DNA of 10,818 nucleotides from SIG714 sp045629725 (GTDB taxonomy: Bacteria > Bacillota > Clostridia > Oscillospirales > CAG-272): the NCBI GenBank assembly GCA_045629725.1, contig JAZQRT010000111.1, positions 1-10,818 of the forward strand, read 5' to 3'. The notes under the pieces were generated by a model. It did not search any database. It was not told the origin of the DNA and saw only the letters and a program-made list of their open reading frames with translations. This document shows positions 1-7,273 of this stretch, piece after piece. Position numbers and translations under genes: made by a program. How positions within the stretch are numbered: the first letter of the stretch is position 1; each line of letters starts with the position of its first letter.

Positions 1-1314
1 ATGAAAAAAGAGGGAACCTATACAAGACAGGCGTTCCTAAGAGAGGTATCCCATCTTGAGGGCTTCTACGTTCCTTCTCTTTACGAGGTAGGATATAAGG
101 AGGACGGAACGATGGATTATTTCAGACCGAAATATCCCGACGTTCCCGCAAAGATCAAAAAGAGAATCATAGCAGACCTTGACAAGGTGTACTATCCCGA
201 AAAGGTGGTAGTTCCATATATTGAAACGGTACACGACAGAATAATGCTGGAAACCTTCAGAGGCTGTATCAGAGGATGCAGATTCTGTCAGGCGGGAATG
301 ACCTACCGTCCCGTCAGACACGCATCACCCGAGGTCCTTGACTGCAGAGCAAGAAAGCTTCACGAGAATACGGGATATGATGAGATATCCCTTTCCTGCC
401 TCAGTATTTCGGACTATCCCCACCTTTCAGAGCTTACGGACAAGCTTCTTGAATGGACGGATGAAAAAAAGGTCAGCCTTTCGCTCCCCTCGCAAAGAGC
501 GGATGCCTTCACCCACGAGCTGATGAAGAAGATATCCGGTGTCAGACAGTCGGGTATCACCTTTGCTCCCGAGGCGGGAACTCAGCGTCTGAGAGATGCC
601 ATAAATAAAAATCTTTATGAGGAGGACCTTTTCAGAGCATGTAACGTTGCCTTCGATTTCGGAAAGACCAACGTCAAGCTTTATTTTATGAGCGGACTTC
701 CCACGGAAACGGATGAGGATATAAAGGGCATCGGCGATCTTGCCGAGCGGGTGGTAAAGGAGTATTACCGTAATCCCAACAGGGTAAAGGGTAAGCATCC
801 TGCGGTAACTCTCAGCGTTTCATGCTTCATTCCCAAGCCCTTTACGGCGTTCCAGTGGGCGCCTCAGGACGATTTTACGGAGCAGGAAAGAAAACAGGCG
901 TACCTTGCAAGTGTTATAACGGATAAGAGAGTCAAATATAACAGGCACGTTGCAAAGGTGGGACACATTGAGGCTGCCTTCGCAAGAGGCTCAAGAAAGC
1001 TCTGCGGTGTGCTCCTTGAGGCTCACAAGCTCGGAATTAAGTTTGATGCGTGGGACGAGTTCTTCAGCTATGAAAAATGGATGGAGGCGTTTGAAAGGGC
1101 GGGAGTTGATCCCGACTTCTACGCAAGACGCGCCATCGGATTTGAGGAGCTTCTGCCTTGGGATATGCTTGATATCGGCGTTACAAAGGCATTCTTGAAA
1201 TCGGAGTGCCGCAAGGCGTATGAATCTGTGACAACGCCCAACTGTAAGGAAAAGTGCGCAGGCTGCGGAGCGGACAGACTTGGAGGTAAATGTACATGGT
1301 GCAGGGAAAAATAA
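1..1314 (+). CDS. TIGR03960-type radical SAM protein, C-terminal part (5' end outside window)
   Basis: This is a radical SAM enzyme of the uncharacterised TIGR03960 type. The [4Fe-4S]-binding signature CxxxCxxC is at residues 89, 93 and 96 (GCIRGCRFCQAG), followed by the family's YRPVR stretch. A second cysteine cluster, CX3CX2CX8CX2C, fills the C-terminus (residues 415-434) and could bind another metal centre. Family members are usually about 600 residues, with a cobalamin-binding-like N-terminal domain. The 437 residues here begin in the linker before the SAM barrel, so the ATG at base 1 is almost certainly internal and the gene starts upstream of the window. The last 19 bases overlap the DUF2344 gene, its usual partner, which suggests translational coupling. 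Substrate and reaction are unknown; a role in RNA modification is sometimes guessed but nothing here shows it. Confidence 0.9.
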   Translation: MKKEGTYTRQAFLREVSHLEGFYVPSLYEVGYKEDGTMDYFRPKYPDVPAKIKKRIIADLDKVYYPEKVVVPYIETVHDRIMLETFRGCIRGCRFCQAGMTYRPVRHASPEVLDCRARKLHENTGYDEISLSCLSISDYPHLSELTDKLLEWTDEKKVSLSLPSQRADAFTHELMKKISGVRQSGITFAPEAGTQRLRDAINKNLYEEDLFRACNVAFDFGKTNVKLYFMSGLPTETDEDIKGIGDLAERVVKEYYRNPNRVKGKHPAVTLSVSCFIPKPFTAFQWAPQDDFTEQERKQAYLASVITDKRVKYNRHVAKVGHIEAAFARGSRKLCGVLLEAHKLGIKFDAWDEFFSYEKWMEAFERAGVDPDFYARRAIGFEELLPWDMLDIGVTKAFLKSECRKAYESVTTPNCKEKCAGCGADRLGGKCTWCREK

Positions 1315-1943
1315 GACTTATATTTAGAAAAGACGGAAAGCTCAAATTTATATCCCATCTTGACCTCATAAGGACCATGAAGGGCGCATTTTCAAGAGCG
1401 GATATACCGATATATTATTCCGAGGGCTTCAACCCCCACCCCAAAATGGTGTTCTCTCTCCCGCTTTCCATCGGATGCGAGAGCGTGTGCGAGTATCTTG
1501 ATATAAAGCTCAATTCTCCCATGGACGAAAAGGAGCTTCTTGAAAGGCTCAACGCTCAGTTTCCCCCCGAGCTTCAGTTTACGGACGTGTATGAAAGAAC
1601 GACGGAGTTTTCAACGATCGACTCGGCGGAATATGTGATAAAGCTCTATGAGAGCGTTAGCTCAGAGGAGGTTTCAAAGGCGCTTGAAGGTCCTGTGACG
1701 GTAACCAAAAAGTCCAAAAAGGGAATGATCGAGGTAGATCTCAAGGAGGGAACAAGATCCGCAGAGGTCAGCAAGGCTGAGGATCACGTTCTTATCAAGG
1801 TGCGTCTTTGCGCTAAGCAGGAGGGGTACGTAAATCCCGATCATCTCATAAAGGGCATCGGAGCAAAGCTGGGACTTGAGCTTTGGGACTACGATATTTT
1901 AAGATGCGCGGTATATAACTCCAAGGGCGAGATATTCAGATAA
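1296..1943 (+). CDS. DUF2344 (TIGR03936) radical SAM-linked protein
   Basis: This 215-residue protein matches the TIGR03936/DUF2344 family that accompanies TIGR03960 radical SAM proteins, sometimes fused to them. Family landmarks are FISHLDLIRT (residues 18-27) and YSEGFNPHPK (residues 41-50), near the N-terminus as expected. Two in-frame ATGs are available. GGAGG at 1282-1286 lies 3 bases before the ATG at 1290 but 9 bases before the ATG at 1296, and family proteins start just before the first beta strand, so 1296 is preferred; the earlier start would add only Met-Tyr. It begins inside the radical SAM gene and is followed 19 bases later by mtnN. In many Clostridia the next genes are an RNase E/G homologue and rplU; here they are absent. 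The biochemical function is not known. Confidence 0.9.
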   Translation: MVQGKIRLIFRKDGKLKFISHLDLIRTMKGAFSRADIPIYYSEGFNPHPKMVFSLPLSIGCESVCEYLDIKLNSPMDEKELLERLNAQFPPELQFTDVYERTTEFSTIDSAEYVIKLYESVSSEEVSKALEGPVTVTKKSKKGMIEVDLKEGTRSAEVSKAEDHVLIKVRLCAKQEGYVNPDHLIKGIGAKLGLELWDYDILRCAVYNSKGEIFR

Positions 1944-1962
1944 TTATTAAGGAAAGAAAAAT

Positions 1963-2643
1963 ATGATAGGAATAATAGCGGCAATGGAGATCGAAAGCAA
2001 AAAAATACTTTCGGTCATGGAAAATAAAGAAACGAAAACCGTAATGGGCATCACATTTACCTCGGGTAAGGTGGTGGGACGCCAGGTCGTTATTGCGGTA
2101 AGCGGCATCGGAAAGGTCTTTGCATCAATGTGCGCGGCGCTCATGATAAACGAATACGCTCCCGAAAGGATAATAAACTGCGGTGTGGGAGGAGCGCTTG
2201 TTCCGGATATGGAGATCGGAGATGCACTGATAGCCACGGGAGCCCTTCAGCACGATATGGATACCTCTGCCCTCGGAGACCCCAAGGGACTTATCTCGGG
2301 CATCAATATCGTCACTCTCCCCTCGGTGTGCCCCGAGCTTGAGGGGGTAGAGGAGCTTGATATCGACGGCAAAAGGGTCAAGCTCTGGCACGGTAAGATC
2401 GCCTCGGGAGATAAATTTATAAGCGATAAGGGTGAGAAGGAAATGATCGCCCGTGAGTTTGACGCCATGGTGTGTGAAATGGAGGGCGCTGCCATCGCGC
2501 AGGTGTGCTATGCTGCAAATATCCCCTGCACCATACTCAGAACGGTGTCGGATACCCTTTCAGGAGGGGACGTGGACTTTGAAAAATTCAAGGTTTATGC
2601 CGCCGAAATATCAAATTCTGTGCTCAGAAAAATGCTTTCGTGA
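1963..2643 (+). CDS. mtnN: 5'-methylthioadenosine/S-adenosylhomocysteine nucleosidase
   Basis: MTA/SAH nucleosidase (MtnN/Pfs) cleaves the glycosidic bond of methylthioadenosine, S-adenosylhomocysteine and 5'-deoxyadenosine, releasing adenine in the methyl-cycle and salvage pathway in the cytosol. At 226 residues it is full length. The N-terminal IGIIAAMEIE carries the catalytic-site Glu (E11, equivalent to E12 of the E. coli enzyme). CGVGGAL (residues 73-79) fits the nucleoside phosphorylase fold. CEMEGAA contains the ribose-binding E174, and TVSD contains the general acid D197, at the same numbers as in E. coli. An AAGGAAAG ribosome site (1949-1956) precedes the ATG by 6 bases. It follows the DUF2344 gene by 19 bases and is probably cotranscribed. 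A link to radical SAM chemistry through 5'-deoxyadenosine removal is an inference from position. Confidence 0.93.
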   Translation: MIGIIAAMEIESKKILSVMENKETKTVMGITFTSGKVVGRQVVIAVSGIGKVFASMCAALMINEYAPERIINCGVGGALVPDMEIGDALIATGALQHDMDTSALGDPKGLISGINIVTLPSVCPELEGVEELDIDGKRVKLWHGKIASGDKFISDKGEKEMIAREFDAMVCEMEGAAIAQVCYAANIPCTILRTVSDTLSGGDVDFEKFKVYAAEISNSVLRKMLS

Positions 2644-2711
2644 AGATTGAACGAAAAATAAGTTGAATTTTTTAAAATAATAGACGAAATGCTTGAAAAT
2701 TTCAATGTACG

Positions 2712-2743
2712 TTCACAGTAAATTCATAAAGTTGTATTACAAT
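2712..2743 (+). promoter_or_regulatory. Candidate promoter for the VTC-DUF4956 module
   Basis: TTCACA (2712-2717) is followed after 17 bases by TATTAC (2735-2740). An overlapping TACAAT (2738-2743) is a better -10 match but sits at 20-base spacing. The element lies in the 105-base, AT-rich gap after mtnN, the first real break in the operon, just upstream of the GGAG ribosome site at 2755-2758. No clear terminator hairpin for mtnN was seen in the gap, so readthrough is possible. Confidence 0.4.
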
Positions 2744-2766
2744 ATAAGTTGATTGGAGTTGATGAA

Positions 2767-3504
2767 GTGGGCAGTAAAAATTTATTCTTGAAGCGGTTCG
2801 AGGTCAAATACCTGCTGAATCAAGATCAGTACAACGCCTTCATGGAAAAGACGGAAGGGAAGTTTTTAAAGGATAAATATTTTGAGAGCAATATCTCAAA
2901 TATTTATTTTGATACTCCGGAATTTTTGCTTATAAGACGAAGCATAGATAAGCCCGTTGTTTATAAGGAAAAGCTCCGCCTCAGAACTTATACGACGCCG
3001 GATGACGAAACTAAGGCATACTGTGAGATAAAAAAGAAATATAAGGGCATTGTCTATAAAAGAAGAATAGGAATGAATTATAAAACGGCTCTTGATTATC
3101 TGACGGGACAGGGTCCTCCCAAAAAGGAATGTCAGATATCAAAGGAGATAGATTGGATGTTCAAGATATACAAGGGACTTGCTCCTGCCATGTATATTTC
3201 CTATGACAGACAATCCTATACCTCGGCGGATGATGATGAGCTTCGCCTCACCTTTGACAGAAACATAACCTGGAGAGAAAACGATCTTGATCAAAGACTC
3301 GGCTCCTACGGAAATAAGCTCCTTCCCGAGGGCGTGGTCCTGATGGAGCTGAAAATACCGGGAGCGATGCCCGTGTGGTTTGCAAGATTGCTTGATGAAT
3401 TGCAGATATACCCCGCATCCTTTTCAAAGTATGGAAATTCATACAGGATAATGGCAGGGTATGAGCCTACTTATAATGCGTTTTTAAAAAAATCAGAAGC
3501 ATGA
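2767..3504 (+). CDS. VTC domain protein (polyphosphate polymerase-like, triphosphate tunnel fold)
   Basis: This 245-residue protein resembles the VTC domain, the triphosphate-tunnel catalytic domain of yeast Vtc4 that makes polyphosphate from ATP. Charged beta-strand motifs expected to line the tunnel are present: FEVK (11-14), KLRLRTY (69-75), CEIKKK (86-91), KRR (98-100), LTFDR (161-165), MELK (193-196) and SFSKYGNSY (218-226). The arginine pair of RLR, the Glu of MELK and the Lys of SKY agree with conserved Vtc4-type positions from memory. The longest reading frame opens at TTG 2749, but GTG 2767 lies 8 bases after GGAG (2755-2758) and starts right before the conserved RFEVKY, so GTG is chosen. 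There is no signal peptide or membrane segment; it is probably cytosolic. The next gene, 24 bases on, is a DUF4956 membrane protein, a recurrent bacterial partner. Whether the bacterial version makes polyphosphate is not established. Confidence 0.85.
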   Translation: MGSKNLFLKRFEVKYLLNQDQYNAFMEKTEGKFLKDKYFESNISNIYFDTPEFLLIRRSIDKPVVYKEKLRLRTYTTPDDETKAYCEIKKKYKGIVYKRRIGMNYKTALDYLTGQGPPKKECQISKEIDWMFKIYKGLAPAMYISYDRQSYTSADDDELRLTFDRNITWRENDLDQRLGSYGNKLLPEGVVLMELKIPGAMPVWFARLLDELQIYPASFSKYGNSYRIMAGYEPTYNAFLKKSEA

Positions 3505-3528
3505 AAACAATAAACGGAGGAAATGAAA

Positions 3529-4221
3529 ATGGAAAAATTATTCAGCAGTATACTTGCACAGTCAAATTATGACTCTGTTCAGGTAGATCTTAAAACCTTT
3601 TTGATCTGTACGGGAGTTGCGATCCTTCTCGGAATCGTTATCGCTCTTTCATATGCCGTAAAGAATAATAATTGCAGCCGTAATTTTATAGTAAGTATCG
3701 CAACGCTTCCCGTAGTCGTTGAGGTAGTTATACTTCTTGTAAACAGCCTTACAACGGGTATTGCGATTGCGGGACTTTTCAATCTTGTAAGATACAGATC
3801 CATTCCCGGTAATGCGCGTGAAATTACAAATATATTTATGGCAACGGTTGCGGGTGTAACCGTGGGAACGGGATATGTTGCTTACGCGGTGCTTTTCTCC
3901 GTGATCGTTATAGCAATAAACCTGCTGGTTTCCTGCACACCTCTTGGTAAAGAGCCCGAAGGACTCAAGACACTCCGTGTCACAGTTCCCGAGTCCCTTG
4001 ATTTTGAAGGCGTATTTGATGATATTTTTGAAAAATACACAACGATGCATCAGGTTGACAGAATCAAAACAACGAATATGGGAAGTCTTTACCAGATAAG
4101 CTATACCGTAAAGCTTAAATCCGGTGTAAGCGAGAAGGAAATGATCGACGAGATCAGAGTGAGAAACGGAAATCTCGATATCATATCCTCAAGACACGAG
4201 CAGAACGTCAACCTGCTTTGA
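3529..4221 (+). CDS. DUF4956 family membrane protein
   Basis: This is a 230-residue integral membrane protein of the DUF4956 family. Hydrophobic segments lie near residues 23-43, 54-73, 76-86, 102-118 and 119-136, followed by a soluble C-terminal domain (about 140-230). The conserved loop LVRYRSIPGNAREI (86-99) between membrane segments is the best family landmark and is rich in charged residues that could contact a phosphate-bearing substrate or the VTC partner. An ATG at 3523 is only 2 bases from GGAGG (3516-3520), whereas the ATG at 3529 is 8 bases away, so 3529 is preferred; the difference is two residues. It lies 24 bases after the VTC gene and ends at a hairpin terminator, making a two-gene module. 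A membrane platform or translocation channel for the VTC protein, by analogy with membrane-bound yeast VTC, is inference only. Confidence 0.85.
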   Translation: MEKLFSSILAQSNYDSVQVDLKTFLICTGVAILLGIVIALSYAVKNNNCSRNFIVSIATLPVVVEVVILLVNSLTTGIAIAGLFNLVRYRSIPGNAREITNIFMATVAGVTVGTGYVAYAVLFSVIVIAINLLVSCTPLGKEPEGLKTLRVTVPESLDFEGVFDDIFEKYTTMHQVDRIKTTNMGSLYQISYTVKLKSGVSEKEMIDEIRVRNGNLDIISSRHEQNVNLL

Positions 4222-4246
4222 TCTCAGTTTGAATTATTTATAAGAC

Positions 4247-4288
4247 ATAACCCTTTACGGTAGGTATCCGCAAAGGGTTATTGTTTGT
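4247..4288 (+). terminator. Rho-independent terminator after the DUF4956 gene
   Basis: ATAACCCTTT (4247-4256) pairs perfectly with AAAGGGTTAT (4272-4281). Three more pairs inside (CGG 4258-4260 with CCG 4268-4270) follow one A/C mismatch. A modest T-rich tail (TTGTTTGT) follows. It closes the VTC-DUF4956 module, but its tail runs into the ribosome site of the next gene, so leaky readthrough may feed the lipoprotein gene, which shows no clear promoter of its own. Confidence 0.75.
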
Positions 4289-4301
4289 AATAGGGGAAAA
4301 A

Positions 4302-5360
4302 ATGAAAAGAATAATTGCAATATTTATCTTGCTTTTCACCTTTATGACAGCTTTTACAGGGTGTAAGGCAGAAATTAATGAAGACGAGGGCTGCTCATGG
4401 AGTGCATGGCAGATCTTGGAAAAAACAAGTAAGAAGACGAAATTCATTTCCGTGTGCGAGGATTGCGGCAAGGAAAGGCAGTATACTGCCGCTTATTCAA
4501 AGGGGCTCGTGTATGAGGAAAAGGAGGACGGAACTCTTAGTGTTTCGGGAATCGGAACGTGTAAGGATACCTTTTTGTATATCGGCGGAGAATACGGCGG
4601 AAAAAAGGTCACGTCGGTTTCCTCCCATGCCTTTGACGGAAACGGGAATATCAAATATCTGTATGTCGCAGAGGGGATAACGAAGGTTGCAGACCATGCT
4701 TTCATCGCAAATGAGGGACTTCTTTGCGCAACTCTTTCCGAGGGCGTTGAGGAGCTTGGAATGTACGCCTTTTACGAGTGCACCTCCATGTATGACGTCA
4801 GCATTCCCGAAAGTCTTAAGAAAATAGAGGATTATACCTTCTCGGGATGCTTTGCGCTGAGGCAGATCGCTCTCCATGACGGCATCACCAAGATCGGAAA
4901 GGGAGCATATTCAAGATGCGAGTCGGTCAAGGAATTTACGCTGCCCGCAGGGACGAAAGCTCTTTCCGAGCATACCTTTGACGCTTGTAAGAGCCTTGAA
5001 AGGGTTGACCTTACGGGGGCTGAGGGTTCAATTCCCGAAAGCTTTTTTGCGGCGTGCTCGTCCCTTAAAAGCTTCGAGATACCCGTGGGTATCACTCTGC
5101 TTGAAACCAAAGCTTTTATTGGCTGCAGCGCCCTTGAGGAGCTTTATATTCCAAAGAGCGTGAGCGCCATTGAGGTAAGGGACGGAGAATCACCATTTTA
5201 TATGTGCGATGAAAAAAAGCTTACCGTAAAATGCGAATCGGAAAGCCGCGGCGCATCTTGGGCTGATGGATATGATATATGCAATTATATCGAATACGAT
5301 GACGGTGAAAAGCCGATGGAAGAAGTAAAGCTTACCTTCCTTTTCGGTCAGTCAAAATAA
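4302..5360 (+). CDS. Lipoprotein with BspA-like leucine-rich repeats
   Basis: This 352-residue surface lipoprotein has a lipoprotein signal peptide (KR, hydrophobic 4-19, then FTGC with the lipidated Cys at 21). A short region (31-60) with C31, W36 and a C52xxC55G knuckle follows, resembling one degenerate copy of the Cys repeats in the surface protein at 8566. From about residue 100 there are around eight BspA-type leucine-rich repeats of about 23 residues (PF13306-like): V..HAF......L, ...YAFYECTSM, ...YTFSGCFAL, ...GAYSRCESV, ...HTFDACKSL, ...AFIGCSAL. The consensus is I...F.GC..L..(I/L)..P..(V/I). Such proteins usually mediate binding outside the cell; the ligand is unknown. TTG 4281 also opens this frame, but ATG 4302 is 5 bases after AGGGG (4292-4296) and gives a proper signal peptide. 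It is the first gene after the VTC-module terminator. Confidence 0.87.
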   Translation: MKRIIAIFILLFTFMTAFTGCKAEINEDEGCSWSAWQILEKTSKKTKFISVCEDCGKERQYTAAYSKGLVYEEKEDGTLSVSGIGTCKDTFLYIGGEYGGKKVTSVSSHAFDGNGNIKYLYVAEGITKVADHAFIANEGLLCATLSEGVEELGMYAFYECTSMYDVSIPESLKKIEDYTFSGCFALRQIALHDGITKIGKGAYSRCESVKEFTLPAGTKALSEHTFDACKSLERVDLTGAEGSIPESFFAACSSLKSFEIPVGITLLETKAFIGCSALEELYIPKSVSAIEVRDGESPFYMCDEKKLTVKCESESRGASWADGYDICNYIEYDDGEKPMEEVKLTFLFGQSK

Positions 5361-5403
5361 AAGCGGCGGAGCATAAAATAAATAAAAAAATGCAAAATAC
5401 CTG

Positions 5404-5432
5404 TTGCGTTTTTGGATATTATGTGATATAAT
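5404..5432 (+). promoter_or_regulatory. Strong extended -10 promoter for the DUF3472 gene
   Basis: TTGCGT (5404-5409), a 17-base spacer and a perfect TATAAT (5427-5432) preceded by TGA at 5424-5426, which makes a TGn extended -10. Transcription would start near 5439, giving a leader of about 50 bases that is very AT-rich and ends in GGAGGAG (5475-5481), 7 bases before the ATG. This is the most consensus-like promoter in the window. Confidence 0.75.
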
Positions 5433-5488
5433 CATTTTATAAATATTATAGAATATTGTAATAAAAGTATAAATGGAGGAGACACACT

Positions 5489-6730
5489 ATGGAAAACAAG
5501 TTCATTAAGCTGCTTTTGGGCGGAAACTCATTCATTTTGAATAAGCCTGAGAGTGAAGAAGACAACATTACTCCCGAGGGATGGGAAGAATGGTCAAATG
5601 CGGACTATGTATACGGCGCGTATTTCAAGCCTGCTAAGGATGCAACTGTTACTATCGTAATGGAGATGGCAGAGTCTGCAAAGGCGGCATCTGTGATCAA
5701 AGCAACTGTAGGCGGTGTAACAACCACAGCTGAGATTGCCAAGGGCGACACAGAAGTGACTCTCGGTACTTGGGAAACAAAGAAGGGATACGTTGAGGTC
5801 AAGGTTCAGGGCGTTTCCAAGGAAGGCGAGGTTTTCGCATTCCCCGCAGCTCTCAGAATCGAAGGTATCAGTGATGACGAAATGGCATCCTATGCAAAGG
5901 AAAGCGATAAGTCCGATTTTTATTGGATACGCAGAGGTCCCTCCGTTCACTGTAAATATGATATCTCCGAGGCAGGAGATGACGTTGAGTGGTTCTATAA
6001 CGAGGTAAAGATCAATCCCGGTGAGGATCCTCACGGAACATACGGAATGGCTATCGGCTTCCACGGCGGATATTTCGGAATGCAGGTTTGCGATGAAGGA
6101 AACAGAAAGGTGCTTTTCTCCATCTGGTCACCCTATAATACAGATAATCCTGCAGAGATCCCCGAGGATAAGATGGTAAGAGTGCTGAAAAAGCATCCTC
6201 AGGTCGTAACGGGTGAGTTCGGAAACGAAGGCTCCGGCGGACAGTCATACATCAATTATAATTGGGAATCCGGCAAGACCTACAAGTTCCTTTGCCATAT
6301 CGTTCCCGTTGAAAACGGCAAGACACAGTTCACGGGATATTTCTTCTTCTCCGAAACAGGAAAGTGGGAGCTTCTTTGCTCATTCCTTCGTCCGGAAACC
6401 TCAACCTATTTCAAGGGTCCCTACTCATTCCTTGAAAGCTTTATCGACGTAAACGGAAGCCGTTACCGTAAGGCACATTTCATGAATCAGTGGGCAGTAA
6501 CAAAGGGCGGACGTTGGTTCCCCGTAACAACAATGAAGCTCACAGGCGACCAGACAGCCTCCAGAGCACAGCGTCAGGACTACGGCGGAGGTATTGAGGA
6601 CGGTCACTTCTACCTCAACAACTGCGGATTCTTCTCTGACAATGATACCTTGGGTACAGTATTTACAGTTGACGAGTCAACATATACAAAGCCCGAGATC
6701 GATCTTGAAAGCCTTGAAAAGCCCCTTTGA
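5489..6730 (+). CDS. DUF5077-DUF3472 protein, no signal peptide
   Basis: This 413-residue two-domain protein has a beta-rich N-terminal domain (about 9-128) resembling DUF5077, with the landmark GYVEVKVQGVSKEG (100-113). A DUF3472 domain follows (about 142-395), with GGYFGMQV (193-200), LFSIWSPYNTDNP (209-221), GEFGNEGSGGQSY (242-254), YNWESGKTYKFL (257-268) and FYLNNCGFF (374-382). DUF3472 proteins occur widely in Bacteroidota and Firmicutes, often secreted, and a carbohydrate-related role has been suggested, but no activity is established. The N-terminus MENKFIKLLLGGNSF has no signal peptide or lipobox, so this copy is predicted to be cytoplasmic or exported by an unrecognised route. It stands alone between its own strong promoter and a strong terminator, which suggests high, independent expression. 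An upstream start giving a leader peptide is unlikely because GGAGGAG fits this ATG well. Confidence 0.83.
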   Translation: MENKFIKLLLGGNSFILNKPESEEDNITPEGWEEWSNADYVYGAYFKPAKDATVTIVMEMAESAKAASVIKATVGGVTTTAEIAKGDTEVTLGTWETKKGYVEVKVQGVSKEGEVFAFPAALRIEGISDDEMASYAKESDKSDFYWIRRGPSVHCKYDISEAGDDVEWFYNEVKINPGEDPHGTYGMAIGFHGGYFGMQVCDEGNRKVLFSIWSPYNTDNPAEIPEDKMVRVLKKHPQVVTGEFGNEGSGGQSYINYNWESGKTYKFLCHIVPVENGKTQFTGYFFFSETGKWELLCSFLRPETSTYFKGPYSFLESFIDVNGSRYRKAHFMNQWAVTKGGRWFPVTTMKLTGDQTASRAQRQDYGGGIEDGHFYLNNCGFFSDNDTLGTVFTVDESTYTKPEIDLESLEKPL

Positions 6731-6768
6731 TCAAGGATATAAGCATAGTTAGATAACAAAATAAGATC

Positions 6769-6807
6769 GGCACCGATAACGCTAATTGTTGTCGGTGCCT
6801 TGATTTT
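6769..6807 (+). terminator. Terminator hairpin between convergent transcripts, probably bidirectional
   Basis: GGCACCGATAAC (6769-6780) pairs with GTTGTCGGTGCC (6788-6799) over 12 pairs including one G-T, around a 7-base loop. A TTGATTTT tail follows on the + strand. Read on the - strand the same stem is followed by GATCTTATTTTG, so it can also end the three-gene operon that stops at 6858. The 50 bases between this stem and that operon hold nothing else recognisable. Confidence 0.85.
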
Positions 6808-6857
6808 CTCAGGTTTAGGCGAAGCTTCAATTTTTCAAAAAAATTCTCGGTAATTCG

Positions 6858-7262
6858 TTATATACCGGTGAGAAGAAGTAATCCGAGAATGATGAGCAGA
6901 CCGCTGTCGGTTTCTGATTCTTCATCGTTCATAATAAGAAGGAGAAGTCCTGCAAGGATGATGTCCTCAAGGCTGAAATTGCGTCCCGAAAACGGAAGAA
7001 TGCCCCTTGAAGCTTCACGGTCGTTACGGACGGGATTTTTGGCGATGGGGTGATCCTTTTCTGCGTTGGGTATTTGCTCGTTGTCGGGATATGTATTCGG
7101 CATATCCAAGGGATCCTTTTCAAAAACAGGGTGTCTTGGACGGCATACCTCCTCATCGGGCGGAGGGCATCGACGGGGTTGCTCCTTTGAGGCATCCCGC
7201 AGAGCAACTCCGCTGTAATCGGGAGGCAAAACGCCCACTCCGTTAAATTTGCGGCTGTACAA
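6858..7262 (-). CDS. Conserved-looking small protein with a C-terminal hydrophobic pair
   Basis: This 134-residue protein of unknown function is the last gene of a three-gene - strand operon. The N-terminus MYSRKFNGVGVLPPDYSGVALRD has a distinctive LPPDYSG motif (12-18), and the middle (25-80) is hydrophilic, proline- and charge-rich and probably disordered. The C-terminus carries FSLEDIILAGLLLLIMNDEE (96-115) and SGLLIILGLLLLTGI (120-134), two short Leu/Ile-rich helices separated by an acidic linker. They may form a membrane hairpin or a hydrophobic packing module. The start is TTG (complement of 7260-7262), supported by AGAGGTG (complement of 7268-7274) 5 bases upstream, a ribosome site that touches the stop of the preceding gene. 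An overlapping frame starting at GTG 7270 was rejected because it lacks this composition. I recall similar proteins only as hypotheticals in Clostridia. Confidence 0.75.
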   Translation of the reverse strand: MYSRKFNGVGVLPPDYSGVALRDASKEQPRRCPPPDEEVCRPRHPVFEKDPLDMPNTYPDNEQIPNAEKDHPIAKNPVRNDREASRGILPFSGRNFSLEDIILAGLLLLIMNDEESETDSGLLIILGLLLLTGI

Positions 7263-7273
7263 AATATCACCTC

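Noticed and set aside
2644..2711. A terminator after mtnN
   Set aside because: The AT-rich stretch with TTTTTT lacks a stable stem in front of the T-run.
4281..4301. TTG start for the leucine-rich lipoprotein, seven codons upstream
   Set aside because: It lies on the terminator stem and has no ribosome site; ATG 4302 has AGGGG upstream and begins a normal lipoprotein signal peptide.
6929..7270. A 113-codon - strand frame starting at GTG 7270, overlapping the last gene of the three-gene operon
   Set aside because: Its protein has no coherent composition, while the frame starting at TTG 7262 has a good ribosome site, the LPPDYSG motif and a clean hydrophobic C-terminal pair.
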